Source: Cellulophaga sp. L1A9 | GTDB lineage: Bacteria > Bacteroidota > Bacteroidia > Flavobacteriales > Flavobacteriaceae | NCBI RefSeq assembly: GCF_009797025.1 | Contig: NZ_CP047027.1 | Span: forward strand, 3,224,001 to 3,288,000 | Reading direction: 5' to 3' | DNA: 64,000 nucleotides | Part shown: in pieces, positions 37,842 to 47,875 of the stretch | How the letters are laid out: every line of letters begins with the position of its first letter | Numbering within the stretch: position 1 is the first letter of the stretch | Translations under genes and position numbers: made by a program | The notes under the pieces: model-generated | Seen by the model: only the letters and a program-made list of their open reading frames with translations | What the model was told of the DNA's origin: nothing | Databases searched by the model: none

Positions 37842-38055
37842 AAATTTTTTATTTAGGATAAGTTATGTATGGAACGTAAGGTGTAACAGGATAGTATATA
37901 ACAGGAATCTTAAAATCATAATTTTCGCCAATACTTTATTCTTCTGATGTAAATTATAAAACGATGATTACTTTTTCTAGTAGCGATATTGTAATACAGG
38001 ATTCAATGCTCTATTGGCAAGGCTTAAACTATTTTTATTAAAGTGGGCTAGTTAA

Positions 38056-39117
38056 TTATTCTTTACTAAAGAATTCTTTGAACGTTTTAATATCTATCCA
38101 CCCTTTTTTTCCATTTTTAGTAATCTGATAAAATGAAGTTGTTTTCTGTTTAAACTGATCAAAATCAGGAGTTATGTGTTGAGGGTAAATTCCGATTTGA
38201 TTGTTATTATAGAGATATATTAAACCGTCCTTAGAATTCTGGTTAATCAGCTCATAAACTTCAGGTAAAACTCGATGAAGAGTTACATTTCCTTTTTTAG
38301 AAAAGTTTAGGGGTCTAGTAGGGAGAAGGAAAATAGTATCCTTAGTTCTTTCACTAATAAAATAAGCGGGTTTTTCTTTTGCAGCCTTTTGGTAAACGGC
38401 TTTATCAAAATCATAAGAATAAATTTCACTTTTGCCGTACCTTATAATCTTAATATGATTGGGGTATTTTTGATATTGAGTATTTACACTTACAGAAATA
38501 TAATTACTTCCGTCTAAAAAACTTAAATCATCAATAGCATCCGGAATGCCTTTAAAGTTAAGTGTTATTTCATCCTTTACTGATCCAAAATGGCCTTTAG
38601 TGATGACGAGAATATATTTTTTAGTATCTTTTTTAAATTTAATGGAATAAGTAGTTGAATATACTGTGCCACATAGGAATAGATCTGGTTCGGGAAAGGT
38701 ATTAATTTTTGATATGGAATTATCATAATATTGAGGTCCAGTACTAGTGAGTACTTCTAATCCGTCTTTCATAAAATAGACCTCTTTTAATTCTGGTATT
38801 TTAATTTCTTCAAGTGTACAAGTTCTATAAATTGAAATAGAATCTTTAAGAATTGCTTTTATAAAATTAGGGGTATACAGAATAGTGTCATATTTTTTTT
38901 TCAGGACATTGATTTTTTTGGGATTAGTTAAGATATATTGATTACCCTCTTTTTCAAGTCTATAGTATTGTGAACAGTAAGAGTCAGTATAATTTCGCTG
39001 GTTTGCAGTATAGGATAACGAATACAAACTATCTTGGGCATTACCACTGTTACAACAAAAACTATAAAAAAGAAACAAAAAAAGTAATTTTAGTAATGGT
39101 ATTTTAGTTGTTTCCAA
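38056..39117 (-). CDS. Secreted protein with WG-repeat-like end (TTG start)
   Basis: The 353-residue product starts at TTG (39117); no ATG precedes the signal peptide (LLKLLFLFLFYSFCCNSGNAQ). The mature part is beta-rich with Lys/Tyr strands. The C-terminus has ITKNGKKGWIDIKTF, a single WG-like repeat (NGKxGW-D). No enzyme motif is visible and the function is unknown. Confidence 0.6.
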   Translation of the reverse strand: METTKIPLLKLLFLFLFYSFCCNSGNAQDSLYSLSYTANQRNYTDSYCSQYYRLEKEGNQYILTNPKKINVLKKKYDTILYTPNFIKAILKDSISIYRTCTLEEIKIPELKEVYFMKDGLEVLTSTGPQYYDNSISKINTFPEPDLFLCGTVYSTTYSIKFKKDTKKYILVITKGHFGSVKDEITLNFKGIPDAIDDLSFLDGSNYISVSVNTQYQKYPNHIKIIRYGKSEIYSYDFDKAVYQKAAKEKPAYFISERTKDTIFLLPTRPLNFSKKGNVTLHRVLPEVYELINQNSKDGLIYLYNNNQIGIYPQHITPDFDQFKQKTTSFYQITKNGKKGWIDIKTFKEFFSKE

Positions 39118-39329
39118 ATTGTAGTGTTTTTTAATTTAATGTTATAAAGTAAAGCGTCTGTACCTTACAATATGTATTAAAAATTAAAATAAATCTTTTA
39201 TATCAGCATACAAAATTAGGCCTTTCACTGTTTTGCAAACCTGTGTTACTGAGCTGATTTTATATATACACTTCAATAGCGCATTGCATTTTTAAAGGAC
39301 GTTTCTTTTGCTAATAAAGCGTTACTATA

Positions 39330-39941
39330 TTATTTACAGTTATAGGGGTCGAATATGGAGCGATTTCCATTTTTCGCATCAATAATCATTTCGTCAATAG
39401 TTCTATTGCAATACTTGTTTTCGAAAATTCTACCAACCTTTAAAAAGGTTAAGTTGTATTCTTTATCTTCAAAGCTATAGGCTATCGAGTCGTTCAAAAA
39501 TTTGTTTTTCAAATAATTATAGTTGTCGATTTCAATTCCTTCTATTTTCTTCAACTTTATTGTTCTATTTAAACTTCGTGTAAAATTCAAAGAAAGATTA
39601 TTTTTTTTTGAAATATTAAAAGGGATAAATACTATAATTACCTTTGAACCAAGTACTGGTATTGACTTATTAGTATGTGTTATTTCTTCACCATTCTCTA
39701 AAAATAATCGAGATCTTGAGGAACTAAAATTACCTGAACCTGTTATATTTCTAATTCTGACTTTATTAAAACTATTATTTATAACCTCAATTTTGTAAGG
39801 AAAAAAGCCATCAATGTTTTCTTTACCATAGGAATTTAGAAAAACACTATTCTCATTAGGAAGTAATGTAATGCTGATTGCCTTTTTTTTTGAACAGGAA
39901 ATTAGAGTTGTTACTAGGAGGAGTATTGAAATATATTTCAT
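39330..39941 (-). CDS. Hypothetical lipoprotein
   Basis: The 203-residue product runs from the ATG at 39941, chosen because it places the lipoprotein signal (MKYISILLLVTTLISCSKKK, Cys16) at the N-terminus; an upstream in-frame start at 39995 would bury it inside the previous gene. The mature region is beta-rich and unassigned. It follows the 640-residue protein's gene by 13 bases, so the two are probably one unit. Confidence 0.6.
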   Translation of the reverse strand: MKYISILLLVTTLISCSKKKAISITLLPNENSVFLNSYGKENIDGFFPYKIEVINNSFNKVRIRNITGSGNFSSSRSRLFLENGEEITHTNKSIPVLGSKVIIVFIPFNISKKNNLSLNFTRSLNRTIKLKKIEGIEIDNYNYLKNKFLNDSIAYSFEDKEYNLTFLKVGRIFENKYCNRTIDEMIIDAKNGNRSIFDPYNCK

Positions 39942-39954
39942 TTTGCTATGCTTT

Positions 39955-41877
39955 TTATTTAGTTTTTTCAAAACCATAGTAAACTTGTAAAGCATTTATA
40001 CGCTCTTTTATGTTCCTGTTTTTGTTATTGATAGCATCCATTTTATGTAGGAGAATGAAATATTCTTCTAATTTTTCTTTACTCAGTGGTTTCTCAAGTT
40101 CTTCTCCAAAAATATTTTTCTTTAATAATTGTGCTATAGTAGGGGTGGCACTCGCAATTTCATTCTTCTTTTGTTCATGCTCTAAATTTTTTAACAAATA
40201 ATCAAGCATTACATCTCCATTTTCGGTAGCGTCAATCGTATAGGCTATTTCGGCCATATGCATAACCCAATAGTTTCCCCGTAAGTAGGTGTCTTTAGGA
40301 TAAAATCCGATAAATTTTGATAGTAATTCTCTGCATTTTTTTAGGTCACCCACAGTGTAATAGTGGTTTATAAGAATTTCATAGCTTGAGATATATTCTA
40401 TTACCACAGATAACTTTGTTCCTAAATGCTTTTCTGTGATTTTATGAAATTCAAAATCGTTTATCAAAACAGAATATGTTTTGTCAGCATCGATTCCTGC
40501 TAGATAAGCGTTATTTTCAATTTTGTTTTTTGGTTTACCAGTCAACTTATACGCGAAACCAGATAGCTCTAAATAATTGGATAGAATTGGCAATTCGTTG
40601 AATACGCAGTAAATGGGTCTATTTTTTATATTGGTTTGTATGATATCTAATGCAAGCATTTCGCCCTGCAATAGATATTGTGATTTAAATTTTAATTTTA
40701 AAGTGTCTTGGTTCGTTATTTCCATACCTATCTGTTTTGAAGGTAATTGAGAATATTCTTTGTCTGGTTCATATACGGTAGTAGGGTCATTGAAATTCAT
40801 TAATTTTAATACACTGTTTAAATCAAGGTACTCCTTGGTAGAGGTATCATTATTTATAATAATAACATCAAGCTTTTCCTTTGCGTATGTTTCTAGTAGT
40901 AAGGTGAATTTAATTGGAGAGGTACCCATAACTACATCATTTCTCAAATGATTTACATAGCTGTTCTGATTTAATAAACTGGTATTTATGATAGTAACAT
41001 CTTGGCGGTATTTTAATTTTGCTTGAGCATACAAAAATGGGTAGGTATCATTATCGCCAGTGGTAAATAAAATAGCATTTGGTGCTACTGAATTTAGGTG
41101 GTTTTTGGCGTAATCTAAAAAAAAGTCGGAATAAAGGCCTTCTGGTAAAAATGCTAAAGCTTCTTCTTCGTTTTGATAAAGGCTAAGGTTCAGGTATGCA
41201 GCAACATATTCATTGTGAAGTTTATTGCAGATACCGCCAACAATAGTGGGGTAGTTAGGGTTTTTTTTACAGAGAAGCGTATAATTTTCGATAGCCTTTT
41301 CTACATACTTTTTATATGTTTTGAGTTGTTCTTGAGAAAATTGATTCTTTCCTGATTCTTGTAAAGTAAATTGAACGCTGGAATCAGCAAATTCAGAACT
41401 ATTATTTAATAAATGACTGGCTCTGCTGCTATAAGCTCTTCCGAGAGCATAATATTCAATTTCTTTGAGGATAGACTTCTGTTCTAAAAATGTGATAACA
41501 TCTTTTGGCCAACCTACGTAACCGAAAAATGGCAATGTATTAAATCTCTCTTTATAATAATCAGTTAAGTAATATTCAATATGTTGGGTATCTAAATTGC
41601 TATTTTCAGGAAAACTTAATTTTTTATAGGTGTTTTCATCAGACGTCCAAAAAAGTTCTTTTTTACGGAATTCATCAGTGTTGTAATCGTATTCCTCAAT
41701 ATAATATCCTTCTTTTTGTTTAACAAATCGTATGGAATCAGAATCTTGTCCTGTTCTTAAATCATAGGTTGTAAAAAAGGTGCTTGCAACTTGGTCAAAA
41801 GATGGAAAATTATCTTGAGCATTGGTGTAATTTACTAGGAAAATAAAACAGAAAAAAAGTGCTTTTTTTTTAATCAT
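39955..41877 (-). CDS. Secreted protein related to the soluble C-terminal part of DUF2723 proteins
   Basis: The 640-residue product runs from the ATG at 41877 and has a signal peptide ending YTNAQ. The segment PNAILFTTGDNDTYPFLYAQ followed by YRQDVTIINTSLLNQNSYVNHL resembles the region of large Bacteroidota DUF2723 membrane proteins (TNGDNDT-P-WY-QEVEG-RTDV-VVNLSLL). Their membrane domain is missing here. A C-terminal helical repeat region (about 520-640) may be TPR-like. The first 120 residues are unassigned. The family link is by recollection of the motif. The function is unknown. Confidence 0.65.
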   Translation of the reverse strand: MIKKKALFFCFIFLVNYTNAQDNFPSFDQVASTFFTTYDLRTGQDSDSIRFVKQKEGYYIEEYDYNTDEFRKKELFWTSDENTYKKLSFPENSNLDTQHIEYYLTDYYKERFNTLPFFGYVGWPKDVITFLEQKSILKEIEYYALGRAYSSRASHLLNNSSEFADSSVQFTLQESGKNQFSQEQLKTYKKYVEKAIENYTLLCKKNPNYPTIVGGICNKLHNEYVAAYLNLSLYQNEEEALAFLPEGLYSDFFLDYAKNHLNSVAPNAILFTTGDNDTYPFLYAQAKLKYRQDVTIINTSLLNQNSYVNHLRNDVVMGTSPIKFTLLLETYAKEKLDVIIINNDTSTKEYLDLNSVLKLMNFNDPTTVYEPDKEYSQLPSKQIGMEITNQDTLKLKFKSQYLLQGEMLALDIIQTNIKNRPIYCVFNELPILSNYLELSGFAYKLTGKPKNKIENNAYLAGIDADKTYSVLINDFEFHKITEKHLGTKLSVVIEYISSYEILINHYYTVGDLKKCRELLSKFIGFYPKDTYLRGNYWVMHMAEIAYTIDATENGDVMLDYLLKNLEHEQKKNEIASATPTIAQLLKKNIFGEELEKPLSKEKLEEYFILLHKMDAINNKNRNIKERINALQVYYGFEKTK

Positions 41878-42058
41878 TAAGGGTGTTTTCTTAAGTGTGA
41901 AATAAACAATACTCCGTTCACTTGTGAATAAATAGGATTGCATTGTAGGCACTTTGGGGCTAAAAACTATAGCGCTAAATAGATGAACAAAACTTATAAT
42001 ATTGTACTTGCATCAAATGCTCCAGTTTACAATTCATCCTTTGGGAAAAAAATAGGAA

Positions 42059-42514
42059 CTAGTTTAATTGATCATTGAAAGAAATTTTGGATTTTCTGAT
42101 TTGTTTAAGAATATTTTTAGTTCTTTTCTTGCCTATAAGACCAATATTTATTTTATAATCTTTATGATCAACGATTTGAATAATTAAAAGAGTTCTGTGA
42201 GATCTACCACTACCTATTTCTTTTCGGGTTATTGTTTTAATAAGTTCAATTGGTATTATTTTTTTTTTAAAAGGGATTACCAAATTCTTAGCTATGATAT
42301 AATCGGAAGAACTTTCAATGTAATCCATGTCAGAGCTAAAGAAAATAAGCATAGCTAATACTCCTAGAGTAGTGAGGATATATCCGGGATCTAGACTTTC
42401 TTCTTGAAATTGGTTAATGATAAAAAAAAGTGTGCAAATTATGGAAATACCTATAGATGCCGTTAGGAGCCTACTAATAAGTGATATCGGTGTCGTTTTG
42501 TGTCTGATTTTCAG
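42059..42514 (-). CDS. Membrane protein with PH-like domain, possible CTG start
   Basis: The frame is open well upstream of the first ATG (42352). Read from CTG at 42514 it gives 151 residues: MKIRHKTTPISLIS, two membrane helices (about 12-32 and 44-62), and then a basic soluble part (IIAKNLVIPFKKKIIPIEL) resembling small bacterial PH-like domains. Starting at 42352 would delete both helices. So either a CTG/other start is used, or the start codon was lost by mutation (ATG to CTG) and this is a recent pseudogene. The function is unknown. Confidence 0.45.
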   Translation of the reverse strand: MKIRHKTTPISLISRLLTASIGISIICTLFFIINQFQEESLDPGYILTTLGVLAMLIFFSSDMDYIESSSDYIIAKNLVIPFKKKIIPIELIKTITRKEIGSGRSHRTLLIIQIVDHKDYKINIGLIGKKRTKNILKQIRKSKISFNDQLN

Positions 42515-42687
42515 GTTAAAGGTGTTTAATTTAGCACTAATATTTCTCTTTGTTAATTTTTAATATACATTCAATTAGCTCAATTGTTGGTTTTGTTATT
42601 ATATCAATAAGTATTAATTGAGTTTCGGTAATGTTCTTCAATATAGGAATATTTCTCTAAAGATATGTCTAATTTTAAAGTGAATTT

Positions 42688-42835
42688 TTAAAGTTCCTTA
42701 TAATCAGCGTTTTCCATCAATAGTTTGGTTTTAGGTATTTCTAAGCCATTATTAATTTCTTCAATATATTTTGCCCGCTCTTTAGCTACAATATCTTTCT
42801 ACAGCATTATTCAAATCAATTTTATTATCGGATAT
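42688..42835 (-). pseudogene. Frameshifted remnant of an unknown gene
   Basis: In the 400-base gap between genes, the minus strand reads SDNKIDLNNAVERY and, after a one-base frame change, VAKERAKYIEEINNG and on to a stop (LLMENADYKEL). Both parts look like one coding sequence broken once, lacking a start. No family was recognised. The rest of 42515-42945 shows nothing else. Confidence 0.4.
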
Positions 42836-42945
42836 CAATTTTAATCATTATTTTTTTTAGGAGGATGTTAAAAAACCAATCTAAATTTTTCTAGAGTAAC
42901 TGTTCCTGTTTAGAATAATAGTGTTCTCTTTATGGCATCAATTTC

Positions 42946-45492
42946 TTATTCATTTTGTCTCAGTCCTTGTGGAATTTCAATTTTATCACCTAAAAATAGT
43001 GCATTTAAGAAAAGACGATTTGTACCATACCAACTTCCTCTGAAATTTGGATTATCAGCAAATAAAACTACCCTACCAGTGCCTACTTTACTTACAATCA
43101 AGGATGCTGAAGGTTGTACGTTCTCTTTCATATTTTTTTCGGTAATAAATCCGTCAATATGTGCATTTTTAGAATATTTAGCTACTGTAGCATATTCGTT
43201 TTTACTCGGAGAAAGCCAAACATTATTATTTTTATAAACGGGAATAGAGTTGTCGTGATATCCAAAAGCTAGGGGATGTGTAATATCTAAATCTACCCGT
43301 AAAATAATACCACCCACACTCTCTTTTCCTATATTTTCACCAGAGGATACATAAGGTTTTCTTTCAACGATTTTGAGACTATCTTTTTTCAAAGAATCTC
43401 TCTCTTTGTTTGTTAATTTTTCTTGGACCAATTTTTTGTCAATTGCCCATTTAGAAGCAGATCCAATCGTTATCAAAGTATTTCCTTTACTTACCCATGC
43501 TTTTATTTTTTCTACTTGCTTTTTGTTTAAATTGTATCGGCCAGATACCATAACCATAGTCGTGTATTTGTCTAAATTACTTCGATCAAAATTGCGCATA
43601 GGTATTTTACTTATAGGCATATTCATACGGGTGTCTAATAAATGCCAAACTTCTCCGGCCTCATAGGAAGTAGTACCTTCTCCTATTAACATAACCGCTT
43701 TTACTTTTTTAATAGGTTTAATAGTGCTGCTACCTAAATCAACACCTTTTAAACTGTACCCAGAATTAATGGCATACATTGGAACTTGATATTTTATTTG
43801 TGCTTTTTGGATTAAATCATATATTTCTTGACTGGTTTTCTTTTGGTTTGATACAGGTATGACTAATGATCCGTAATTAAAAGGTTTTGCCTCTTTGGCG
43901 ACGGCTAGTGAAAATGGTTTGAAAGCAGAAGAAACTACTACTCCATTTTTTTGTAGGTAATTAAGTACTGCTGGAGCATTGTAATCATCCCAATCTATTA
44001 CATAAGCATACTCTGATTTTGAAATAGGAGAGACACTGATAAGCTTATCCGTGTTTTCTATTTTTTCACCCATTTTAAGACTTGTTACGGGTTTGTACTT
44101 CATGTTATAGAAGTTAGCAACAGACCAAGCAGAAGCATCATAATATACGCTATCGCGATATTTAGAATAGGTTTCAAACATAGTTTGTACCATACGATAT
44201 TGAGGTTGCTTCGTTGGAACTACATAGCGATTTTCAGATTTGTACACCGTTATCTTATGCATTAAAAGTTTGTCTATAAAAGCCTTGGTGCGGTTCTTAT
44301 CATAATCATCTCCAAAAGAATATCCTTTAATTTTACTTTTTGAGGAATTAGTGAAAGCACTTTTAAAGAAATTTTGTTGATACTTTCTCATGTACCCTTT
44401 ATTTGCTACTGCCGTTTTTACAGTTGTAATGCTTGAAGTATATTGATTGCGAATAGTGAATGGGAAAGTGATTTTGCCAAAAGCAGTAGTTTGTTCTTGT
44501 CCGCGTGAACTTGCTTGTTCAAAGAGTAACCCTAAACCACCTTGTAAATCAGGATAGGAAGACCCATAACCGGGATAGGTTCCATCAAAAACTTCTTTAG
44601 TAAAGTACAAGGATCCAATACTGTCTAATGCCTTTGCAAATTGAACACCAAACATCGTATTAAGGTCTTCATAATTTTCTTTAGGCATGATGGGATCAAA
44701 GGAAGCGTTGACTTTCATTGGTTCAAAAAAATAGCTTGATTGGCTTCCCATTTCGTGAAAATCGGTTACGACATTCGGGTACCACTCATGATACCACTTT
44801 AGTTTTCCTCTGCTTTCAGGATTTATAGCTAATAACCAATCACGATTTAAATCAAACCAATAATGATTGGTTCTTCCACTTGGCCAATATTCATTGTGTT
44901 CAGCATCTTGGGGATCAGAAACCTTAGGTGTTCCTTGATAGGCATTTGCCCATTGGGTATGACGATCGCGACCATCTGGATTAATGGTTGGATCTATCAT
45001 AATAACAGAATTATCGAGGTATTTTAATATTTCGGGGCTATTAGATGCAGCAAAAGTATAGGCAGATAGTAAAGCTGCTTCAGAGCTAGAAGGTTCATTT
45101 CCATGAACATTATAGGCTAAGTTGATAAATATAGGAACAGCTTCGTAATTTGATACATTTTGTGATGGATCAGTAAAGGCTAAATGTTGTTCTTTTAGTT
45201 TGTCTAGATTAGTTAAATTGTCAGGACTGGTAATCGTTAAAATAACCAACTTACGACCTTCGTGTGTTTTGCCATATTCATAGATGGTAGCTCTGTCTGA
45301 TGTTTCGGCTAATTTAGTCATATAAGCAACAATTAAATCATGGCGAGTATGGTGCTCACCAATACCATAACCTAGAAATTCTTCTGGGCTTGGTATAGCT
45401 GCATTAAAAGGATGAAACTTTTTAAGGAAATAATCTTGCGCTTGAATTGTGGTACTGGTAAGTAGTATCAAAAAGAATAATTTTTTCAACAT
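42946..45492 (-). CDS. M14 family zinc carboxypeptidase-like protein, secreted
   Basis: The 848-residue product has a signal peptide (residues 1-18, TIQA/QD). An M14 domain covers about residues 40-370, with the zinc motif in NLAYNVHGNEPSSSEAAL (His-x-x-Glu), PTINPDGRDRHTQWAN, FDLNRDWL, VTDFHEMGSQSSYFFEP, and a C-terminal Glu in GLGLLFEQASSRG. The rest (about 400-848) is a glutamine-amidotransferase-like region (YTTMVMVSGRYN). It should hydrolyse peptides in the periplasm; related proteins in Bacteroidota have unknown substrates. Confidence 0.87.
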   Translation of the reverse strand: MLKKLFFLILLTSTTIQAQDYFLKKFHPFNAAIPSPEEFLGYGIGEHHTRHDLIVAYMTKLAETSDRATIYEYGKTHEGRKLVILTITSPDNLTNLDKLKEQHLAFTDPSQNVSNYEAVPIFINLAYNVHGNEPSSSEAALLSAYTFAASNSPEILKYLDNSVIMIDPTINPDGRDRHTQWANAYQGTPKVSDPQDAEHNEYWPSGRTNHYWFDLNRDWLLAINPESRGKLKWYHEWYPNVVTDFHEMGSQSSYFFEPMKVNASFDPIMPKENYEDLNTMFGVQFAKALDSIGSLYFTKEVFDGTYPGYGSSYPDLQGGLGLLFEQASSRGQEQTTAFGKITFPFTIRNQYTSSITTVKTAVANKGYMRKYQQNFFKSAFTNSSKSKIKGYSFGDDYDKNRTKAFIDKLLMHKITVYKSENRYVVPTKQPQYRMVQTMFETYSKYRDSVYYDASAWSVANFYNMKYKPVTSLKMGEKIENTDKLISVSPISKSEYAYVIDWDDYNAPAVLNYLQKNGVVVSSAFKPFSLAVAKEAKPFNYGSLVIPVSNQKKTSQEIYDLIQKAQIKYQVPMYAINSGYSLKGVDLGSSTIKPIKKVKAVMLIGEGTTSYEAGEVWHLLDTRMNMPISKIPMRNFDRSNLDKYTTMVMVSGRYNLNKKQVEKIKAWVSKGNTLITIGSASKWAIDKKLVQEKLTNKERDSLKKDSLKIVERKPYVSSGENIGKESVGGIILRVDLDITHPLAFGYHDNSIPVYKNNNVWLSPSKNEYATVAKYSKNAHIDGFITEKNMKENVQPSASLIVSKVGTGRVVLFADNPNFRGSWYGTNRLFLNALFLGDKIEIPQGLRQNE

Positions 45493-45678
45493 TATATTTA
45501 GTTTGTATTGGCTCTTTAAATATAATGAAATTAGACCTAGTTGACAGGTTTTGAATTTGATTATCTATTTCTTTTATGGATGTTATAAAAAACATGCGAT
45601 ACAATTGAGAAGCTAATAAATATATATAATAATTATACGATAGGCTTAGATGTTACCATCGCTAGCTAATCTATGTTT

Positions 45679-46278
45679 TTAACTTTTACTATGATAGGTA
45701 GTCTCATTTTTATACACAATGCCCCCTTTCATGACGAACACAACATTTTCAAGGGTTTGAATATTTTTAATAGGATTGAGATCAACAGCAATAATATCAG
45801 CCAATAGCCCAACTTTTATTTCACCTCTATCCCTAAGGTCTAACATTTGAGCGGAATTAATTGTGGCAGTTTGAATGGCATTGAGGGGCGTCATTCCTAT
45901 GCTTGTTAAAGCCTCAAATTCAAGGGCATTTTTTCCATGTGGAAGAATAGGTGCGTCTGTACCAAAAGCAAATTTAACTCCTTCTTTTACGGCCTTTACA
46001 TTACTTATTTTTGAGCTCTCTATAGCAATTTTTGCTTTTTCTGCGATTATCTGTGGTAGTTTTTTAAGATCAATTTGTTGCTGAAGCGCAATAGTTGGGA
46101 CCAAATAAGTACCCTTTTCATTCATTAGACGAATTGCCTCATCATTAAGAAAGCTTCCATGTTCTATTGATGTCACACCTGCTTTTATAGCGGCTAAAAT
46201 TCCTTCTATTCCATGTGCATGTGCCGCAACTGTTATTCCATGTCTGTTTGCCTCATCTACAATTGTTTTCATTTGCAT
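45679..46278 (-). pseudogene. 5'-truncated amidohydrolase (C-terminal half)
   Basis: The 199-residue frame begins MQMKTIVDEANRHGITVAAH, which falls in the middle of imidazolonepropionase-like amidohydrolases (about 400-430 residues). The second-half motifs are intact: HAHGIEGILAAIKAGVTSIEHG, AFGTDAPILPHG and LADIIAVDLNP. The N-terminal half with its signal peptide and HxH metal site is missing. Upstream sequence to 46400 shows no matching frame, so this is a gene remnant and probably not a functional enzyme. Confidence 0.75.
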
Positions 46279-46435
46279 TGACCTGTTTATGACTATTATA
46301 GTATTTAGCGAGCCGAAGCATTATATATTCTCACTTATGAATTATTTTTTATAGATAATAAATTATAAAATGTAAATCATACTTGTCTAAAAGTAAAGTT
46401 TGTTTTACATTTGATTGATTTTAAATTATTTTTAT

Positions 46436-46912
46436 ATGAATAATAACTACCTCCTTCCTCATAAGTTTAAAAAAATGGGCTTTTTTATGCTTATTCCATC
46501 AGCTATTCTAGGATTTCTAGCACTGGTATTTGAATATGAACCTAATTATTTAGATTTCAATGTTCCAGCTATTTTTTTAGACGATATATTTGAAAACAAG
46601 GTAGTGTTCGGAATGGTAGACAATAACATTTTAAATGAAATTTTTGGAATTTTGATTATTGTAAGTTCTTTGTTTGTTGCTTTCTCCAAAGAAAAATTAG
46701 AAGATGAGTATATTTCAAAAATCAGATTAGAATCTCTAGTTTGGTCTGTTTATGCAAACTATGGAATACTTCTGTTTTCTTTTGCGTTTATTTACGGCTT
46801 TTCTTTTTTATGGGTTATGATATTTAATATGTTTACCATCTTGCTTTTTTTTATCATCAGATTTAACTGGCAGATTTCTAAACTTAAAAAAGCAGCTCTC
46901 TATGAAGAATAA
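46436..46912 (+). CDS. Small membrane protein paired with an XRE regulator
   Basis: The 158-residue product is read from the ATG at 46436 and has four membrane segments (about 15-33, 62-85, 98-122, 125-145). No enzyme motif is present. Its last 11 bases overlap the HTH gene, an arrangement seen in small membrane protein/HTH pairs of Bacillota and Bacteroidota (DUF2975-YozG style), where the two co-regulate. The function is unknown. Confidence 0.7.
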   Translation: MNNNYLLPHKFKKMGFFMLIPSAILGFLALVFEYEPNYLDFNVPAIFLDDIFENKVVFGMVDNNILNEIFGILIIVSSLFVAFSKEKLEDEYISKIRLESLVWSVYANYGILLFSFAFIYGFSFLWVMIFNMFTILLFFIIRFNWQISKLKKAALYEE

Positions 46913-47108
46913 TATAAAAATTGAAAGGGCCAAGAAAAATATTACACAAGCCGATTTGGCTAAATTAGCAAAAGTTAGTAGGCAAACAATCAATGCGATG
47001 GAGCTTGGTAAATATGTTCCATCAACAGTTTTAGCGCTTAGATTAGCTGAAGTTTTTAAAGTTGAAATAAGCCAACTATTTACTTTGGAAGATTCTGATT
47101 GGTTATAA
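46902..47108 (+). CDS. XRE-family (YozG-like) transcriptional regulator
   Basis: The 68-residue protein is almost all helix-turn-helix: IERAKKNITQADLAKLAKVS and RQTINAMELGKYVPSTVLAL, then VFKVEISQLFTLE. This is the compact Cro/CI-type domain without effector region. It overlaps the upstream membrane-protein gene, so the pair is translated together and probably autoregulated. Confidence 0.88.
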   Translation: MKNNIKIERAKKNITQADLAKLAKVSRQTINAMELGKYVPSTVLALRLAEVFKVEISQLFTLEDSDWL

Positions 47109-47164
47109 AATAGGATTCAAATTTGTACATCAAACAAATTAATTACATAATAGCCTTATTCCTT

Positions 47165-47875
47165 TTACTTTCGTAAACTCCAAATTTCATAAATGGGATC
47201 TCCTTTACTCGATTTTCCTGAATGATGCCAATCGCCATTCATCAACTTATAATCAAAATTTAGGCTAGCGCCAACTCTAGAATTATCTTTAGAGAAAAAT
47301 TCAATATTTTCTGTATATTTTCCATCTACCGTTGTATAGCTGCCACCACCAGTTCCCATAAATTGTTTGGTAGCGGTGTTATAGGCAATCCATTGGAAAC
47401 GTGTGCCCGATAAAATTTTCATGGTTTTTCTTGGGAGGGTAGTGTCTCTTTCTTGTGTTTCACCATTTTTAATTCTTCCAGACATTAACCAAGCTCCTTG
47501 CAAAGCTCCAGGTGTACCATCATCTATTTTAGTAAATTGAATGTTCCCTTCTAATTTAGTTAGTGTAGTATTGGTTATTGACACTTTAAAACTAACTTCA
47601 GTACCTATCCGTGTCGGTCTTTGGGAATCAAACTCAACTTCTTCAGTAATCGTTTCTTGATCCAAATGCCAAGTACCACCATTACAATCTATGAATGCTC
47701 CTGTTTTAGCATTATAATTGGTTAATACTTGATATCCGTTAGAAAAAATAACCACACTTTTTAATTGATCTCCATTTGTAGCAGTATAATACCTTTCCCA
47801 AGCTCCTTCAAGAGATTGCGCTGCTGCCCCAAGAGGGCATATGATACCAAATAATACAACCAATAACTTTTTCAT
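47165..47875 (-). CDS. Secreted protein with two lipocalin-like repeats
   Basis: The 236-residue product has a signal peptide (ends GAAAQ, about residue 20). Two similar halves (about 21-115 and 123-236) each open with LEGAWERYYT / LQGAWLMSG and end in a strand with EFDSQRPTRIGTEVSF / EFFSKDNSRVGASLNF, so there was an internal duplication. The pattern is like DUF4488/lipocalin-like domains of Bacteroidota. The ligand is unknown. Confidence 0.7.
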   Translation of the reverse strand: MKKLLVVLFGIICPLGAAAQSLEGAWERYYTATNGDQLKSVVIFSNGYQVLTNYNAKTGAFIDCNGGTWHLDQETITEEVEFDSQRPTRIGTEVSFKVSITNTTLTKLEGNIQFTKIDDGTPGALQGAWLMSGRIKNGETQERDTTLPRKTMKILSGTRFQWIAYNTATKQFMGTGGGSYTTVDGKYTENIEFFSKDNSRVGASLNFDYKLMNGDWHHSGKSSKGDPIYEIWSLRK

